7,342 nucleotides of DNA from Kiritimatiellia bacterium (GCA_007133745.1 SLMC01000249.1:1-7342), one strand, 5' to 3'; counted from the stretch's first letter, positions 1-7,257 are shown. Numbers and translations: made by a program. The notes: generated by a model not told the origin, from the sequence alone.

Positions 1-90
1 CGGCCGCACCAACGCACGAACATACGAACACACGTTCCCTCTCCCTTCCGCGCTTTCCGCGTTTTCCGTTGTTCCAAATCTTCCATGCAT
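1..90. repeat. Degenerate short tandem repeats (8-9 bp period)
   Basis: This stretch has no open frame that looks like a gene and is of low complexity. At 7-38 there are about four 8-bp units (caccaacg, cacgaaca, tacgaaca, cacgttcc). From 35 onward the word TTCC recurs at 35, 46, 55, 64, 72 and 81, giving a roughly 9-bp period with units such as ttccgcgct and ttccgcgtt. Read on the minus strand these are GGAA-containing units downstream of the Lpt permease gene. Such degenerate purine-rich intergenic repeats are, to my knowledge, common in some PVC-group bacteria, but their function is unknown. The repeat may continue to the left of the window. Confidence 0.5.
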
Positions 91-105
91 GTCACGCCGT
101 AGGCC

Positions 106-128
106 CTGCGAAGGCGGGTGTTTCGCAG
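106..128. other. Small inverted repeat downstream of lptF/G-type gene
   Basis: The arms ctgcgaa (106-112) and ttcgcag (122-128) are perfectly complementary over 7 bp around a 9-nt loop. It lies about 55 bp past the stop codon of the permease gene. There is no T-run on either side in either direction, so it is not a standard intrinsic terminator. It could still protect a 3' end or be a chance structure. Confidence 0.3.
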
Positions 129-182
129 CTTTAGCGTAGTAGCATCCGTGGTGAAAAACGTTTTCTTTCGCCCCTCCCGATT

Positions 183-1283
183 CTACCCGTCCGCGCGGCG
201 AATCAGGCTCCAACCGAAAATCAGGGCCAGCAGAACCGGCGTCCAGATCAGCATATCGGGCCTAAACTCGGGATGTTTCCGCAGCGATTCGGCCAGGACG
301 AGAAAAACATAGAAGATCAGCAGCACGGCCAGACTGATCGCGCCGCCAATGGAGGATTCCCGACGATGCGCCTTGATGCCCAGCGGCGCGCCAAGCAGGA
401 CGAAGGCGAAACAGGCTGCCGCTAGCGCCATGCGTTTGTTGAGCTCGACGCGCAGCTCCATCAGCTTCTCGTTGCGTTCGGCCAAACTCAGCCCATCCGC
501 GGAATCATCCAGCGCTCGGATGTTCCCGAGCAGTTCCTCGATCTCGTAATCGGCCGGTCGTTCCCGATATCTCCGCCGCTGCCGGGTATCCGCGACCTTT
601 ACGGTCCACTTCCCGACCACAGCCGGGCCGGGCCGCTTGTTGTCGAAAGGATCAATGGTGACATCGAACAGATCGAGCATGAGATCCTGTGCTTCGGCTT
701 CAAGGTAGACGATGCCGCGTCGCGCATGGATTTCACGGCTCGTCTGGCCGTGACGCCGATCATAGATGCGTATATTGAACAGCTCGTCGTCCTCGATACG
801 CTCGATCCATACGGTCAGACCGGGAAAGTCGCGAATGGTCTGACCGGCCGGAAAAAAATCCAGCGGCGAGACGGAATCGAGCTCAGTCAAGAACTGCCGT
901 TGCAAGCGCCGGTTGCGCGGCACGGTTCGGTTGTTGAGCCAGACGCAGCACAAGGTCATCAGCAGCGCGAACAGCAGCAAGGGCGACAGAAGCGACCACA
1001 GACTGACGCCGCACGCTTTGAGGGCGGTAATTTCGCCGTCGGCGGACAGACGGCCAAACAAAAGCAGACTGGCCGTCAGCAGGCTGACAGGAATGGCAAA
1101 CGGCAAAACGGAGGGAACGCCGAGCACGATCACCCTTAAAAAGGCGCGCATCCCGATCCCTTGCGTCATGAGGTCGGCCGTGCCGAACACCAGCGCCACG
1201 CAAATCACGAAAACCAGCACCGCCGCCGTCGTCAAGGAATAGATCAGAAAGTCGACGAAAATATGACGGTGCAGCGTTTGCAT
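183..1283 (-). CDS. LptF/LptG family lipopolysaccharide-export permease
   Basis: Inner-membrane permease subunit of the Lpt system, which with the LptB ATPase extracts lipopolysaccharide from the inner membrane and passes it to the LptC/LptA bridge. The 366-residue product has the family layout: three N-terminal membrane segments (about 10-36, 47-77, 97-117), a periplasmic beta-jellyroll-type domain (about 118-280), and three C-terminal segments (about 285-303, 312-333, 342-362). The cytoplasmic coupling stretch after segment 2 (GRLSADGEITALKACGVS) and the PLGI...RRESSIGGA stretch after segment 4 are typical of LptF/LptG. The length matches the family (about 360). I chose the ATG at 1283 because the protein then starts a few residues before the first membrane segment, as in relatives; in-frame ATGs at 1328 and 1367 are possible. 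None has a clear Shine-Dalgarno sequence. Whether it is LptF or LptG cannot be told without its partner gene. It follows ahcY by 118 bp and may be co-transcribed. Confidence 0.9.
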   Translation of the reverse strand: MQTLHRHIFVDFLIYSLTTAAVLVFVICVALVFGTADLMTQGIGMRAFLRVIVLGVPSVLPFAIPVSLLTASLLLFGRLSADGEITALKACGVSLWSLLSPLLLFALLMTLCCVWLNNRTVPRNRRLQRQFLTELDSVSPLDFFPAGQTIRDFPGLTVWIERIEDDELFNIRIYDRRHGQTSREIHARRGIVYLEAEAQDLMLDLFDVTIDPFDNKRPGPAVVGKWTVKVADTRQRRRYRERPADYEIEELLGNIRALDDSADGLSLAERNEKLMELRVELNKRMALAAACFAFVLLGAPLGIKAHRRESSIGGAISLAVLLIFYVFLVLAESLRKHPEFRPDMLIWTPVLLALIFGWSLIRRADG

Positions 1284-1384
1284 CGGGATTGGATACTCGA
1301 TTGTTCGTGAGTGAGCGTACGAGAGCATGGATGTGCGGAAAAAACTCACGCACTCCCAAACCCACATACTTACACACTTGGGTT

Positions 1385-1400
1385 GCGGGCGTCAGCCCGC
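1385..1400 (-). terminator. GC-rich hairpin right after ahcY stop (possible terminator or 3' stabiliser)
   Basis: gcgggc (1385-1390) and gcccgc (1395-1400) form a perfect 6-bp GC stem with a 4-nt loop, starting 1 bp after the ahcY stop codon. On the minus strand no U-run follows directly; the nearest T6 is about 40 bases further on. It may be a weak or Rho-assisted terminator, an mRNA 3'-end stabiliser, or a dispersed repeat. If it does not terminate, the permease gene downstream belongs to the metK-ahcY transcript. Confidence 0.35.
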
Positions 1401-1401
1401 C

Positions 1402-2820
1402 TCAGTACCGATAGCTGTCCGGCTTGAACGGGCCGTCGGGCGATACGCCCAGATAACGAGCCTGCTTGCCCGTCAGACGCTCCAGTGTTACGCCCAGTTT
1501 TTTCACATGCATCCACGCCACCTGTTCGTCGAACGTTTTCGGCAGCAGATGCACGCCGATCGGATAATCGCGAAGCGCCAGCTCGATCTGCGCCATGACC
1601 TGGCAGGAAAAGCTGTTGGACATCACGAAGCTGGGATGGCCCGTGGCGCAGCCCAGATTGACCAGCCGACCCCGCGCCAGAACAATGATGCTCTTGCCGT
1701 TCGGGAACGTCACTTTGTCGACCTGCGGCTTGATTTCCGTCCAGCGGAACGGGCTCAATTTTTCGATCTCGATTTCGCTGTCGAAATGGCCAATGTTGCA
1801 GACAATGGCCATGGATTTCATCTGACGCATGTGCTTGAGCCGAATGACATCGCAACAGCCGGTGGCCGTCACGAAAATGTCGCCTATCCGACAGGCTTCG
1901 TCCATCGTCATGATTTGATAGCCTTCCATGGAGGCCTGCAGCGCGCAGATGGGATCGACTTCCGTTACGATCACTCGCGCGCCCTGCCCGCTCAGCGCCT
2001 GGCAGCAGCCTTTGCCGACATCGCCGTAGCCGGCCACGACCGCGACTTTGCCGGCAATCATCACGTCGGTCGCGCGCGCAATGCCGTCCACGAGCGAATG
2101 CCGACACCCGTACAGGTTGTCGAACTTCGATTTGGTTACCGCGTCGTTGACGTTGAACGCCGGGAACAGCAGTTCGCCGCGTTCGTGCATTTGGATCAGA
2201 CGATGCACGCCGGTCGTGGTTTCTTCCGACACGCCGCGCATGCTCTTGACCATACGATGGAAACGGGACGGATCACGCTTGATCGACCGGGCCACTTGCT
2301 TGAGCAGCACAGCCTCTTCCTCGCTGCCGGGCTTGCGCCGCAGCACATCGGGGTTTTCTTCCGCCTTGTATCCGAGCAGAACGAACAAGGTGGCATCCCC
2401 GCCATCGTCCACAATGGCGGTCGGTCCGCGCCCCGATCCCCAATCGAGCATGCGGTCGGTGTAGGCCCAGTATTCCTCAAGCGTTTCGCCTTTATAGGCG
2501 AACACGGGGATGCCTGCCTTGGCCATAGCCGCCGCGGCATGATCCTGCGTGGAATAGATGTTGCAACTCGCCCAGCGCACTTTCGCGCCCAGGGCCTGAA
2601 GCGTTTCCATCAGAACCGCCGTCTGCACCGTCATATGCAAAGAACCGGAAATACGGGCGTTTTTCAACGGTTGCGCCTTGCGATATTCCTCGCGCAAAAG
2701 CATCAAACCCGGCATCTCGGGTTCCGCCATATCGATGTCCCGACGCCCGTACCCGGCCAGCCCGATATCGGCGACATGGTAATCCTTGCTTCGGACTCCT
2801 TTTTTCGTCGTTTTTCTCAT
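1402..2820 (-). CDS. ahcY: Adenosylhomocysteinase (S-adenosylhomocysteine hydrolase)
   Basis: Cytosolic NAD-dependent enzyme that reversibly splits S-adenosylhomocysteine, the inhibitory by-product of methyltransferases, into adenosine and homocysteine. The 472-residue product has the substrate-domain motif LHMTVQTAVL (61-70), the IVDDGGD turn (136-142), EETTTGVH (199-206), and TKSKFDNLYGCR with the catalytic Lys230/Asp234 pair (by alignment with the human enzyme). The NAD-binding loop GYGDVGKG is at 264-271 and NIGHFD at 342-347. The C-terminus KPDSYRY carries the Lys and Tyr that reach into the NAD site of the neighbouring subunit of the homotetramer. It is about 40 residues longer than the human enzyme (432). 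The extra part lies around 150-195, the insert typical of many bacterial and plant AhcY. The start has a good ribosome site (GAGGG at 2827-2831, 6 nt from ATG). It sits 46 bp after metK with no terminator between, so co-expression is likely. Confidence 0.97.
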   Translation of the reverse strand: MRKTTKKGVRSKDYHVADIGLAGYGRRDIDMAEPEMPGLMLLREEYRKAQPLKNARISGSLHMTVQTAVLMETLQALGAKVRWASCNIYSTQDHAAAAMAKAGIPVFAYKGETLEEYWAYTDRMLDWGSGRGPTAIVDDGGDATLFVLLGYKAEENPDVLRRKPGSEEEAVLLKQVARSIKRDPSRFHRMVKSMRGVSEETTTGVHRLIQMHERGELLFPAFNVNDAVTKSKFDNLYGCRHSLVDGIARATDVMIAGKVAVVAGYGDVGKGCCQALSGQGARVIVTEVDPICALQASMEGYQIMTMDEACRIGDIFVTATGCCDVIRLKHMRQMKSMAIVCNIGHFDSEIEIEKLSPFRWTEIKPQVDKVTFPNGKSIIVLARGRLVNLGCATGHPSFVMSNSFSCQVMAQIELALRDYPIGVHLLPKTFDEQVAWMHVKKLGVTLERLTGKQARYLGVSPDGPFKPDSYRY

Positions 2821-2866
2821 GTCTTTCCCTCTTTTTCGTGTTTGAAACTTTCGACTGGCCGTCGCC

Positions 2867-4033
2867 CTAAACAGCCGCCTTCAGCGCGGCGATGCGATCC
2901 GTCTTTTCCCAGGTGAACTTGTCCAGCCCTTTGGTGCGGCCGAAATGACCGTAGGCCGACGTTCCCTCGTAGATCGGCCGCAGCAGATTCAGTCCTTTGA
3001 CGATCTCGGCCGGTTTCAGCCCGAACGTCTTGCGAACAGCCTTCTCCAGCTTGATCTGATCCACCGAGCCCGTGCCAAACGCTTCGACCATGACGGACAC
3101 CGGTTCGGCATAGCCGATGGCATAGGCCAACCCAACCTCGCAACGGGATGCCAGTTTCGCGGCGACAATGTTTTTGGCGACATAGCGCGCCATATAGGCC
3201 GCGCTTCGGTCCACTTTGGAGGGGTCTTTGCCCGAAAAGGCGCCGCCGCCATGACGGCCCATGCCGCCATAGGTATCCACGATGATCTTGCGGCCGGTCA
3301 GCCCGCAATCGCCCTGCGGACCGCCCACAACGAAACGGCCGGTCGGGTTGACCAGATATTTCGTCCCGCGTGTCAGCCATTTCGCCGGGATCGCCCGCTT
3401 GACCACCTCCTCGATGATGCCCTCCTTGATTTGGCGATGGGAGACTTCCGGGTCGTGCTGCGACGACACCACCACGGCGTCCACGCGAACCGGCTTGCCG
3501 TCCTCGTAAACGATAGAGACCTGCGACTTGCCGTCCGGGCGCAAAAAAGGAAGAATGCCGCTCTTGCGAACCACCGACAAGCGCCGGGACAAGGCGTGCG
3601 CGAACATGATGGGCATCGGCATCAGCTCGGGCGTTTCGTCGCAGGCATACCCGAACATCATGCCCTGATCGCCGGCGCCCTGTTCCTTGAACAGACCCTT
3701 GCCCTTCGTCACGCCCTGCGAAATGTCGGGCGACTGCCGGTCCAGAGACACCAGAACGGCGCAGGTGTCGTAGGAAAAACCGGCGTTCGGGTCGAGATAG
3801 CCGATATCCTGGACCTTGGCGCGAGCCACATCGGCGTAGTTAACGCGAGCCTTGCTGGTAATTTCGCCCGCAATAACGATCATACCCGTGCTGACCATGG
3901 TTTCGCATGCCACGCGCGAGTTTTTGTCGCCCTTGAGCTGCGCGTCGAGAATGGCGTCCGAGATGCCGTCCGAGACCTTGTCCGGATGCCCTTCCGTCAC
4001 CGATTCCGACGTGAACAAATAACGTTTAGCCAT
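2867..4033 (-). CDS. metK: S-adenosylmethionine synthetase (methionine adenosyltransferase)
   Basis: Makes S-adenosylmethionine from L-methionine and ATP, releasing phosphate and pyrophosphate, in the cytosol; the enzyme works as a dimer or tetramer with Mg2+ and K+. The 388-residue product matches the usual length (E. coli 384). Visible motifs are VTEGHPDKVSD (12-22, ATP-binding histidine and lysine), the signature GAGDQGMMFGYACDET (119-134), the second signature GGGAFSGKDPSKVDRS (262-277) with its phosphate-binding loop, and DKFTWEKTD (371-379) near the end. I chose the ATG at 4033 rather than the in-frame ATG at 4126. It gives the family's standard N-terminus MAKRYLFTSESVTEGHPDK, has AGGAAAGG 9 nt upstream, and the longer version would start inside the promoter's -35 box. 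It is the first gene of a metK-ahcY unit. Confidence 0.98.
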   Translation of the reverse strand: MAKRYLFTSESVTEGHPDKVSDGISDAILDAQLKGDKNSRVACETMVSTGMIVIAGEITSKARVNYADVARAKVQDIGYLDPNAGFSYDTCAVLVSLDRQSPDISQGVTKGKGLFKEQGAGDQGMMFGYACDETPELMPMPIMFAHALSRRLSVVRKSGILPFLRPDGKSQVSIVYEDGKPVRVDAVVVSSQHDPEVSHRQIKEGIIEEVVKRAIPAKWLTRGTKYLVNPTGRFVVGGPQGDCGLTGRKIIVDTYGGMGRHGGGAFSGKDPSKVDRSAAYMARYVAKNIVAAKLASRCEVGLAYAIGYAEPVSVMVEAFGTGSVDQIKLEKAVRKTFGLKPAEIVKGLNLLRPIYEGTSAYGHFGRTKGLDKFTWEKTDRIAALKAAV

Positions 4034-4042
4034 AGCTGATCG

Positions 4043-4050
4043 CCTTTCCT
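4043..4050 (-). promoter_or_regulatory. Ribosome binding site of metK
   Basis: AGGAAAGG on the minus strand, 9 nt before the ATG at 4033. It supports this start over the longer in-frame alternative. Confidence 0.6.
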
Positions 4051-4097
4051 GATTGATTTGTTTACCCAAAATCCTTCTGTCCAATAAGATTTGCGAA

Positions 4098-4126
4098 GAT
4101 TTAGCATAACGCGAACAAGGCGTCAA
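4098..4126 (-). promoter_or_regulatory. Sigma-70-type promoter for metK-ahcY
   Basis: On the minus strand TTGACG (4121-4126, -35) is followed by a 17-bp spacer (4104-4120) and TAAATC (4098-4103, -10). Five of six bases match the -35 consensus and the spacing is ideal; the -10 matches at four of six positions (TATAAT). Transcription would start near 4090, leaving a leader of about 57 nt before metK. The element lies in the 105-bp gap just after the rhaB stop, which separates the sugar operon from the SAM-cycle genes. Confidence 0.6.
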
Positions 4127-4138
4127 CCCGTTTCGACG

Positions 4139-5554
4139 TTAACCGAAAGACTCCGGAGGGAAGGATTCGGCGACGAGAGCCCGGCCGCTGTCCATGGAAT
4201 CCAAGCGTCCCAAAGCCATCGCTTGCGCCAGCACATTGCCAAGCACGGTGGCTTCGGCGGGGCCGGCAAGCACACGCTTGCCGGTAGCGGCGGCGGTCAG
4301 CCGATTGAGCAAGGTGTTTTTGATCCCGCCGCCAACGATATGGAGCACATCGGCCTGCCGACCGGTCACAGTCTCGATGCTGCTCAGGGTTTCGGCATAG
4401 CGCTGCGCCAGACTCTCGAGAACAACGCGAACGATCCGGCCTTTGTCGTTGATGGCGGGGACGCCCTTGGCCTGCAATTGACGGACGATCTTTTCGGGCA
4501 TGGCGCCGGGCTCCGCAAAGGAGGGATGGTCCACGTCGATCGTCGCGGGCGCGTCCGACGTAGCGGCCATCTCCGTCAACTGCGCGTAACTGTAGGATTC
4601 GCCTTGATTCGCCCAGATCTGCCGGCATTGCTGAACCAGCCAAAGTCCCGCGATGTTCTTGAGCAGACGGATGGTTCGGTTCAGGCCGCCCTCGTTGGCC
4701 AATTGAGCGCCGTAGCTCGAATCGTCAATGATCGGTTCCGGCAATTCCTGGCCAATCAGGCTCCAGGTGCCGCTGGAAAGGAAGGCCCAGCGCGCATCGT
4801 CACGCGCCGGTACGCCGGCGACCGCCGAAGCCGTATCGTGACCGCCCACCGCAACCACGTCGAACGGCGCGCATCCCAAAGCGGCGGCGAGATCCGGCTT
4901 GATTTTACCGGCGATCCGGCCGGGCGGCACAATGTCGGGCAACAGCCGACGCGGAATGCCGAACGCCTCCAGAACGGGTTCCGACCAGGCCCGCGTCCGC
5001 ATATCCATCATCTGGGATGTGCTGGCGATGGTGGCCTCGGCCTGCATGACCCCGGTCAGGCAATAGACAATCAAATCGGGCATGAACAACAGTTTGTCGG
5101 CGCGCGCCAGCATCTCGGGTGTTTGCGTGCGGCAGGCGAATAGCTGGAACAATGTGTTGATCGGCATCAACTGAATGCCGGTGGCGTTGTACAAGGCGCG
5201 GGGGTCCATGATCCGATAGGCGGCGTCAAGAATGTTTCGGGTCCGCCCGTCGCGATAATGAACGGGCGCTTCGAGCAACCGACCGTCCCTGTCGAGCAGC
5301 CCGTAGTCCACGCCCCACGTATCCACGCCCAGGCTGGCTATGTTCTCCTCCTGTCGCACGGCTCGGGCCAGTCCGGTTTTTATTTCATCCAACAGACGCG
5401 CGAAATCCCATCGCAACACGCCTTGGCGCTCGACCGGACGATTGTCGAAACGATGCACCTCCCGCAAAGCGATACGGCGAGCGTCGATCCGAGCCAGCAT
5501 GATCCGTCCGCTTTCGGCGCCCAGATCCACGGCAAGATGGCAGGATACGCTCAT
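4139..5554 (-). CDS. rhaB: Rhamnulokinase (FGGY-family carbohydrate kinase)
   Basis: Cytosolic kinase that phosphorylates L-rhamnulose at O1 with ATP, the second step of L-rhamnose breakdown. The 471-residue product is near the length of E. coli RhaB (489) and follows it along its whole length from memory. Shared stretches are AVDLGAESGRIMLAR (8-22, first phosphate loop), REVHRFDN (31-38), DTWGVDYGLLD (78-88), PVHYRDGRT (97-105), GIQLMPINTLFQL (126-138), GGHDTASAV (237-245, with Asp240 as the likely catalytic base), LSSGTWSLIG (259-268), LANEGG (285-290), LLKNIAGLWLVQ (297-308) and HIVGGGIKNTLLNRLTAAA (405-423, adenosine-binding region). The start overlaps the stop of the dehydrogenase upstream (ATGA) and has GGGAGGG 5 nt before it, showing translational coupling. 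RhaB-like kinases can also accept L-fuculose, L-xylulose or other ketoses, so the in vivo sugar depends on the rest of the operon. No rhamnose isomerase or aldolase is in the window. Confidence 0.92.
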   Translation of the reverse strand: MSVSCHLAVDLGAESGRIMLARIDARRIALREVHRFDNRPVERQGVLRWDFARLLDEIKTGLARAVRQEENIASLGVDTWGVDYGLLDRDGRLLEAPVHYRDGRTRNILDAAYRIMDPRALYNATGIQLMPINTLFQLFACRTQTPEMLARADKLLFMPDLIVYCLTGVMQAEATIASTSQMMDMRTRAWSEPVLEAFGIPRRLLPDIVPPGRIAGKIKPDLAAALGCAPFDVVAVGGHDTASAVAGVPARDDARWAFLSSGTWSLIGQELPEPIIDDSSYGAQLANEGGLNRTIRLLKNIAGLWLVQQCRQIWANQGESYSYAQLTEMAATSDAPATIDVDHPSFAEPGAMPEKIVRQLQAKGVPAINDKGRIVRVVLESLAQRYAETLSSIETVTGRQADVLHIVGGGIKNTLLNRLTAAATGKRVLAGPAEATVLGNVLAQAMALGRLDSMDSGRALVAESFPPESFG

Positions 5555-7242
5555 GACAACCCTCCCGCTCCGACGCCGCAGGCAAAAAGCGGACGGCCCA
5601 GCGTCAGCAAAGCGTTTTCGGCTTCAAGCGTCCAGCGGCCATGATCCAGAGTTGCGGCGATCTCCGGATAGCGTGCGGCCAAGTCCGGCAGGGAAATAAG
5701 CGGCATGGACTCCAGCTCGGGATAGACGATGATTTTTCCGTCCAGCGCGCGCTGTTCGACAGCCGCCATGCCCTCGACAGCGCCGGCCATGCCGCAAACG
5801 GCTTCGACCGAGCTGTTGGTGTCGAGCCGTCCGCATGCCAGCTTGTCCAGCACGCGACGCATATCGGACAAACGCGACCCGCTGGTGCCGATGATGAAAA
5901 CGCTCCGCTCGATGCAGGCGTTCAGATCGATCGGTTGCCGAACGGCGGCGGGGATACCCGCAAAGATATTGATTCGCGCATGCGGCGCGCTTTTTTCAAT
6001 GGCTTCGGCGACAAGCGCGGCGACCGGCGCCATAATGGCGACATAGTCGAACGGCCCGTCAACCGGGTCGTTGGCGGGATTGACCCATTTCAGGTCGGCC
6101 TGGCTGGAACGGGCCATCGGCTCGGCCTTTTTGCGCAAGTTGGCCAATCGTTTTTCGTCGAAATCGGCGGCCACCAGGGTCAGGTTCGTCTTGCCGCTTC
6201 CGATCGCGCGTATGACATGCATTTGCCCCATGGGTCCGCCCGCGCCGGCAACCAGAATCCGCTCGCCGTCGCGAATTTCTCCGTTGTCGGGAATCATCGC
6301 GTAACTGTCGCGCGCATCGTTTCCGGGCGTGCCGATCCAGCGGACTCCGCTGTAATGCGCCCGACCTACGCCGAGAGAAACCGGTCGCGCCAGTTTACGG
6401 CCGCCCAAGACGACATTGACAATGCCGCCATTGGCCGGCTTGTCGTTCAAGGCCTCGAGCATGGCGGCATCGCTGCCGAAGTATACGACATCATCGAAAG
6501 CTTCGTCCGGTGTTCGGGCCGCATCCTCGCACCACACGACGTCGCCGAAGCGTTCGGCGATACGGCGGCGTTGGACGCTGTCGCCGCAAACGCAGGTTGT
6601 CCGGCCAGGCGCGAAAGCCTCCAGCCCGGTCGCGTCCCGGCCGGGATCGAGCACGATCAGCAAGCGGCCGCCGGAAAGCGGCGTCTGGCGTTCCGGCGAG
6701 GTGTACGCGCTTTCCACGCACGCCCAGGGCTCGGTCAGCGCCACGGCGGAGCGGCCCAGTTTTTCGTCGACCGGCAGCAGGTTGTTCACGCCATCGGGCG
6801 AAACAAAAACTCTTTCGTCCAGCAAGACATACTGTTGCAGGCCGCCCTCGACATTGTAGCCGAACGCGCCATTGGACCGGTCGGTTTTCAGCCAGCGACA
6901 GTCCGCCTGGATCAACATGCGCTGTCCAAGGCGGCAATGCCGCGTCTTGTCGCCCGTCGCCACAATGGTGCACACCGCCTCGTGGCCCGGAACGGTCGGC
7001 AAGCCGTTCGGTTTGTAAGCGGGATAATCCGCGAGCACGGCAGGATCGATCCCGGCGACAAGGGCGCTTTTGCGCGGATGTTCCGAAAACTGATCGAGCA
7101 GTTTGATGTCCGAAAAACACAACCCTACGGCCTCGACTCTGGCCAGCGCCTGATACGGACCCACGGGGTAAATCGCCTTTTTCGCGTTAAGCGCCAAGAC
7201 GCCGGGCCCTGTCAGTTCAAGCGCCGTCTGCATGGTGTTCAT
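5551..7242 (-). CDS. Long zinc-type medium-chain dehydrogenase with apparent double nucleotide-binding domain
   Basis: Member of the zinc-dependent medium-chain alcohol/polyol dehydrogenase superfamily; exact substrate unknown. In the 563-residue product the GroES-like catalytic part fills about 1-185. Its likely catalytic-zinc ligands are Cys42 (GLCFSD), His87-Glu88 (VPGHE) and Glu171 (TEPWACV). The four-cysteine structural zinc lobe is absent. Residues about 190-320 look like an MDR cofactor domain by pattern (LLIVLD strand, FDDVVYFGSD, GGIVNVVLGG) but lack GxGxxG. A second, intact Rossmann unit starts at GERILVAGAGGPMG (326-339), with AADFDEKRL (358-366) as the next strand, and runs to about 510. 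A tail rich in SLPDLAARYPE-type helices ends the protein. Ordinary family members have about 340-420 residues. I chose the ATG at 7242 because GGAG lies 6 nt before it; the ATG at 7254 (567 residues) has no ribosome site. It overlaps rhaB by 4 bp. By context it may be a sorbose-1-phosphate-reductase (SorE/YggP)-like sugar-phosphate enzyme; that is inference. Confidence 0.85.
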   Translation of the reverse strand: MNTMQTALELTGPGVLALNAKKAIYPVGPYQALARVEAVGLCFSDIKLLDQFSEHPRKSALVAGIDPAVLADYPAYKPNGLPTVPGHEAVCTIVATGDKTRHCRLGQRMLIQADCRWLKTDRSNGAFGYNVEGGLQQYVLLDERVFVSPDGVNNLLPVDEKLGRSAVALTEPWACVESAYTSPERQTPLSGGRLLIVLDPGRDATGLEAFAPGRTTCVCGDSVQRRRIAERFGDVVWCEDAARTPDEAFDDVVYFGSDAAMLEALNDKPANGGIVNVVLGGRKLARPVSLGVGRAHYSGVRWIGTPGNDARDSYAMIPDNGEIRDGERILVAGAGGPMGQMHVIRAIGSGKTNLTLVAADFDEKRLANLRKKAEPMARSSQADLKWVNPANDPVDGPFDYVAIMAPVAALVAEAIEKSAPHARINIFAGIPAAVRQPIDLNACIERSVFIIGTSGSRLSDMRRVLDKLACGRLDTNSSVEAVCGMAGAVEGMAAVEQRALDGKIIVYPELESMPLISLPDLAARYPEIAATLDHGRWTLEAENALLTLGRPLFACGVGAGGLS

Positions 7243-7248
7243 GTCATT

Positions 7249-7252
7249 CTCC
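7249..7252 (-). promoter_or_regulatory. Ribosome binding site deciding the dehydrogenase start
   Basis: GGAG on the minus strand, 6 nt before the ATG at 7242. It lies inside the reading frame if the upstream ATG (7254) were used, which has no purine-rich site of its own. Confidence 0.5.
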
Positions 7253-7257
7253 ATGGT

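Noticed and set aside
153..165. Palindrome aaaacgtttt (155-164) as an intrinsic terminator of the permease gene
   Set aside because: The arms meet with no loop and the stem is A/T only, so it cannot form a stable hairpin; probably chance in an A/T-rich spot.
1284..1367. Longer N-terminus of the Lpt permease (start at 1328 or 1367)
   Set aside because: The added residues are not membrane-like or family-like, there is no ribosome site, and the part from 1367 reads through the T6/inverted-repeat region of the gap.
1327..2916. Long open frame on the plus strand (529 codons) opposite ahcY
   Set aside because: The minus-strand frame is an unmistakable full-length AhcY. The plus-strand translation is rich in His, Arg and Ala with no domain, which is what antisense of GC-rich codon use gives.
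2945..4039. Long open frame on the plus strand opposite metK
   Set aside because: Antisense shadow of a complete, conserved metK; no recognisable motif and no ribosome site considered convincing.
4034..4138. Known SAM riboswitch upstream of metK
   Set aside because: The leader after the predicted promoter is only about 57 nt and I could not find the conserved core or kink-turn of the known classes.
4091..5143. Long open frame on the plus strand opposite rhaB
   Set aside because: Antisense shadow of a clear RhaB gene; composition biased and starts inside the metK promoter region.
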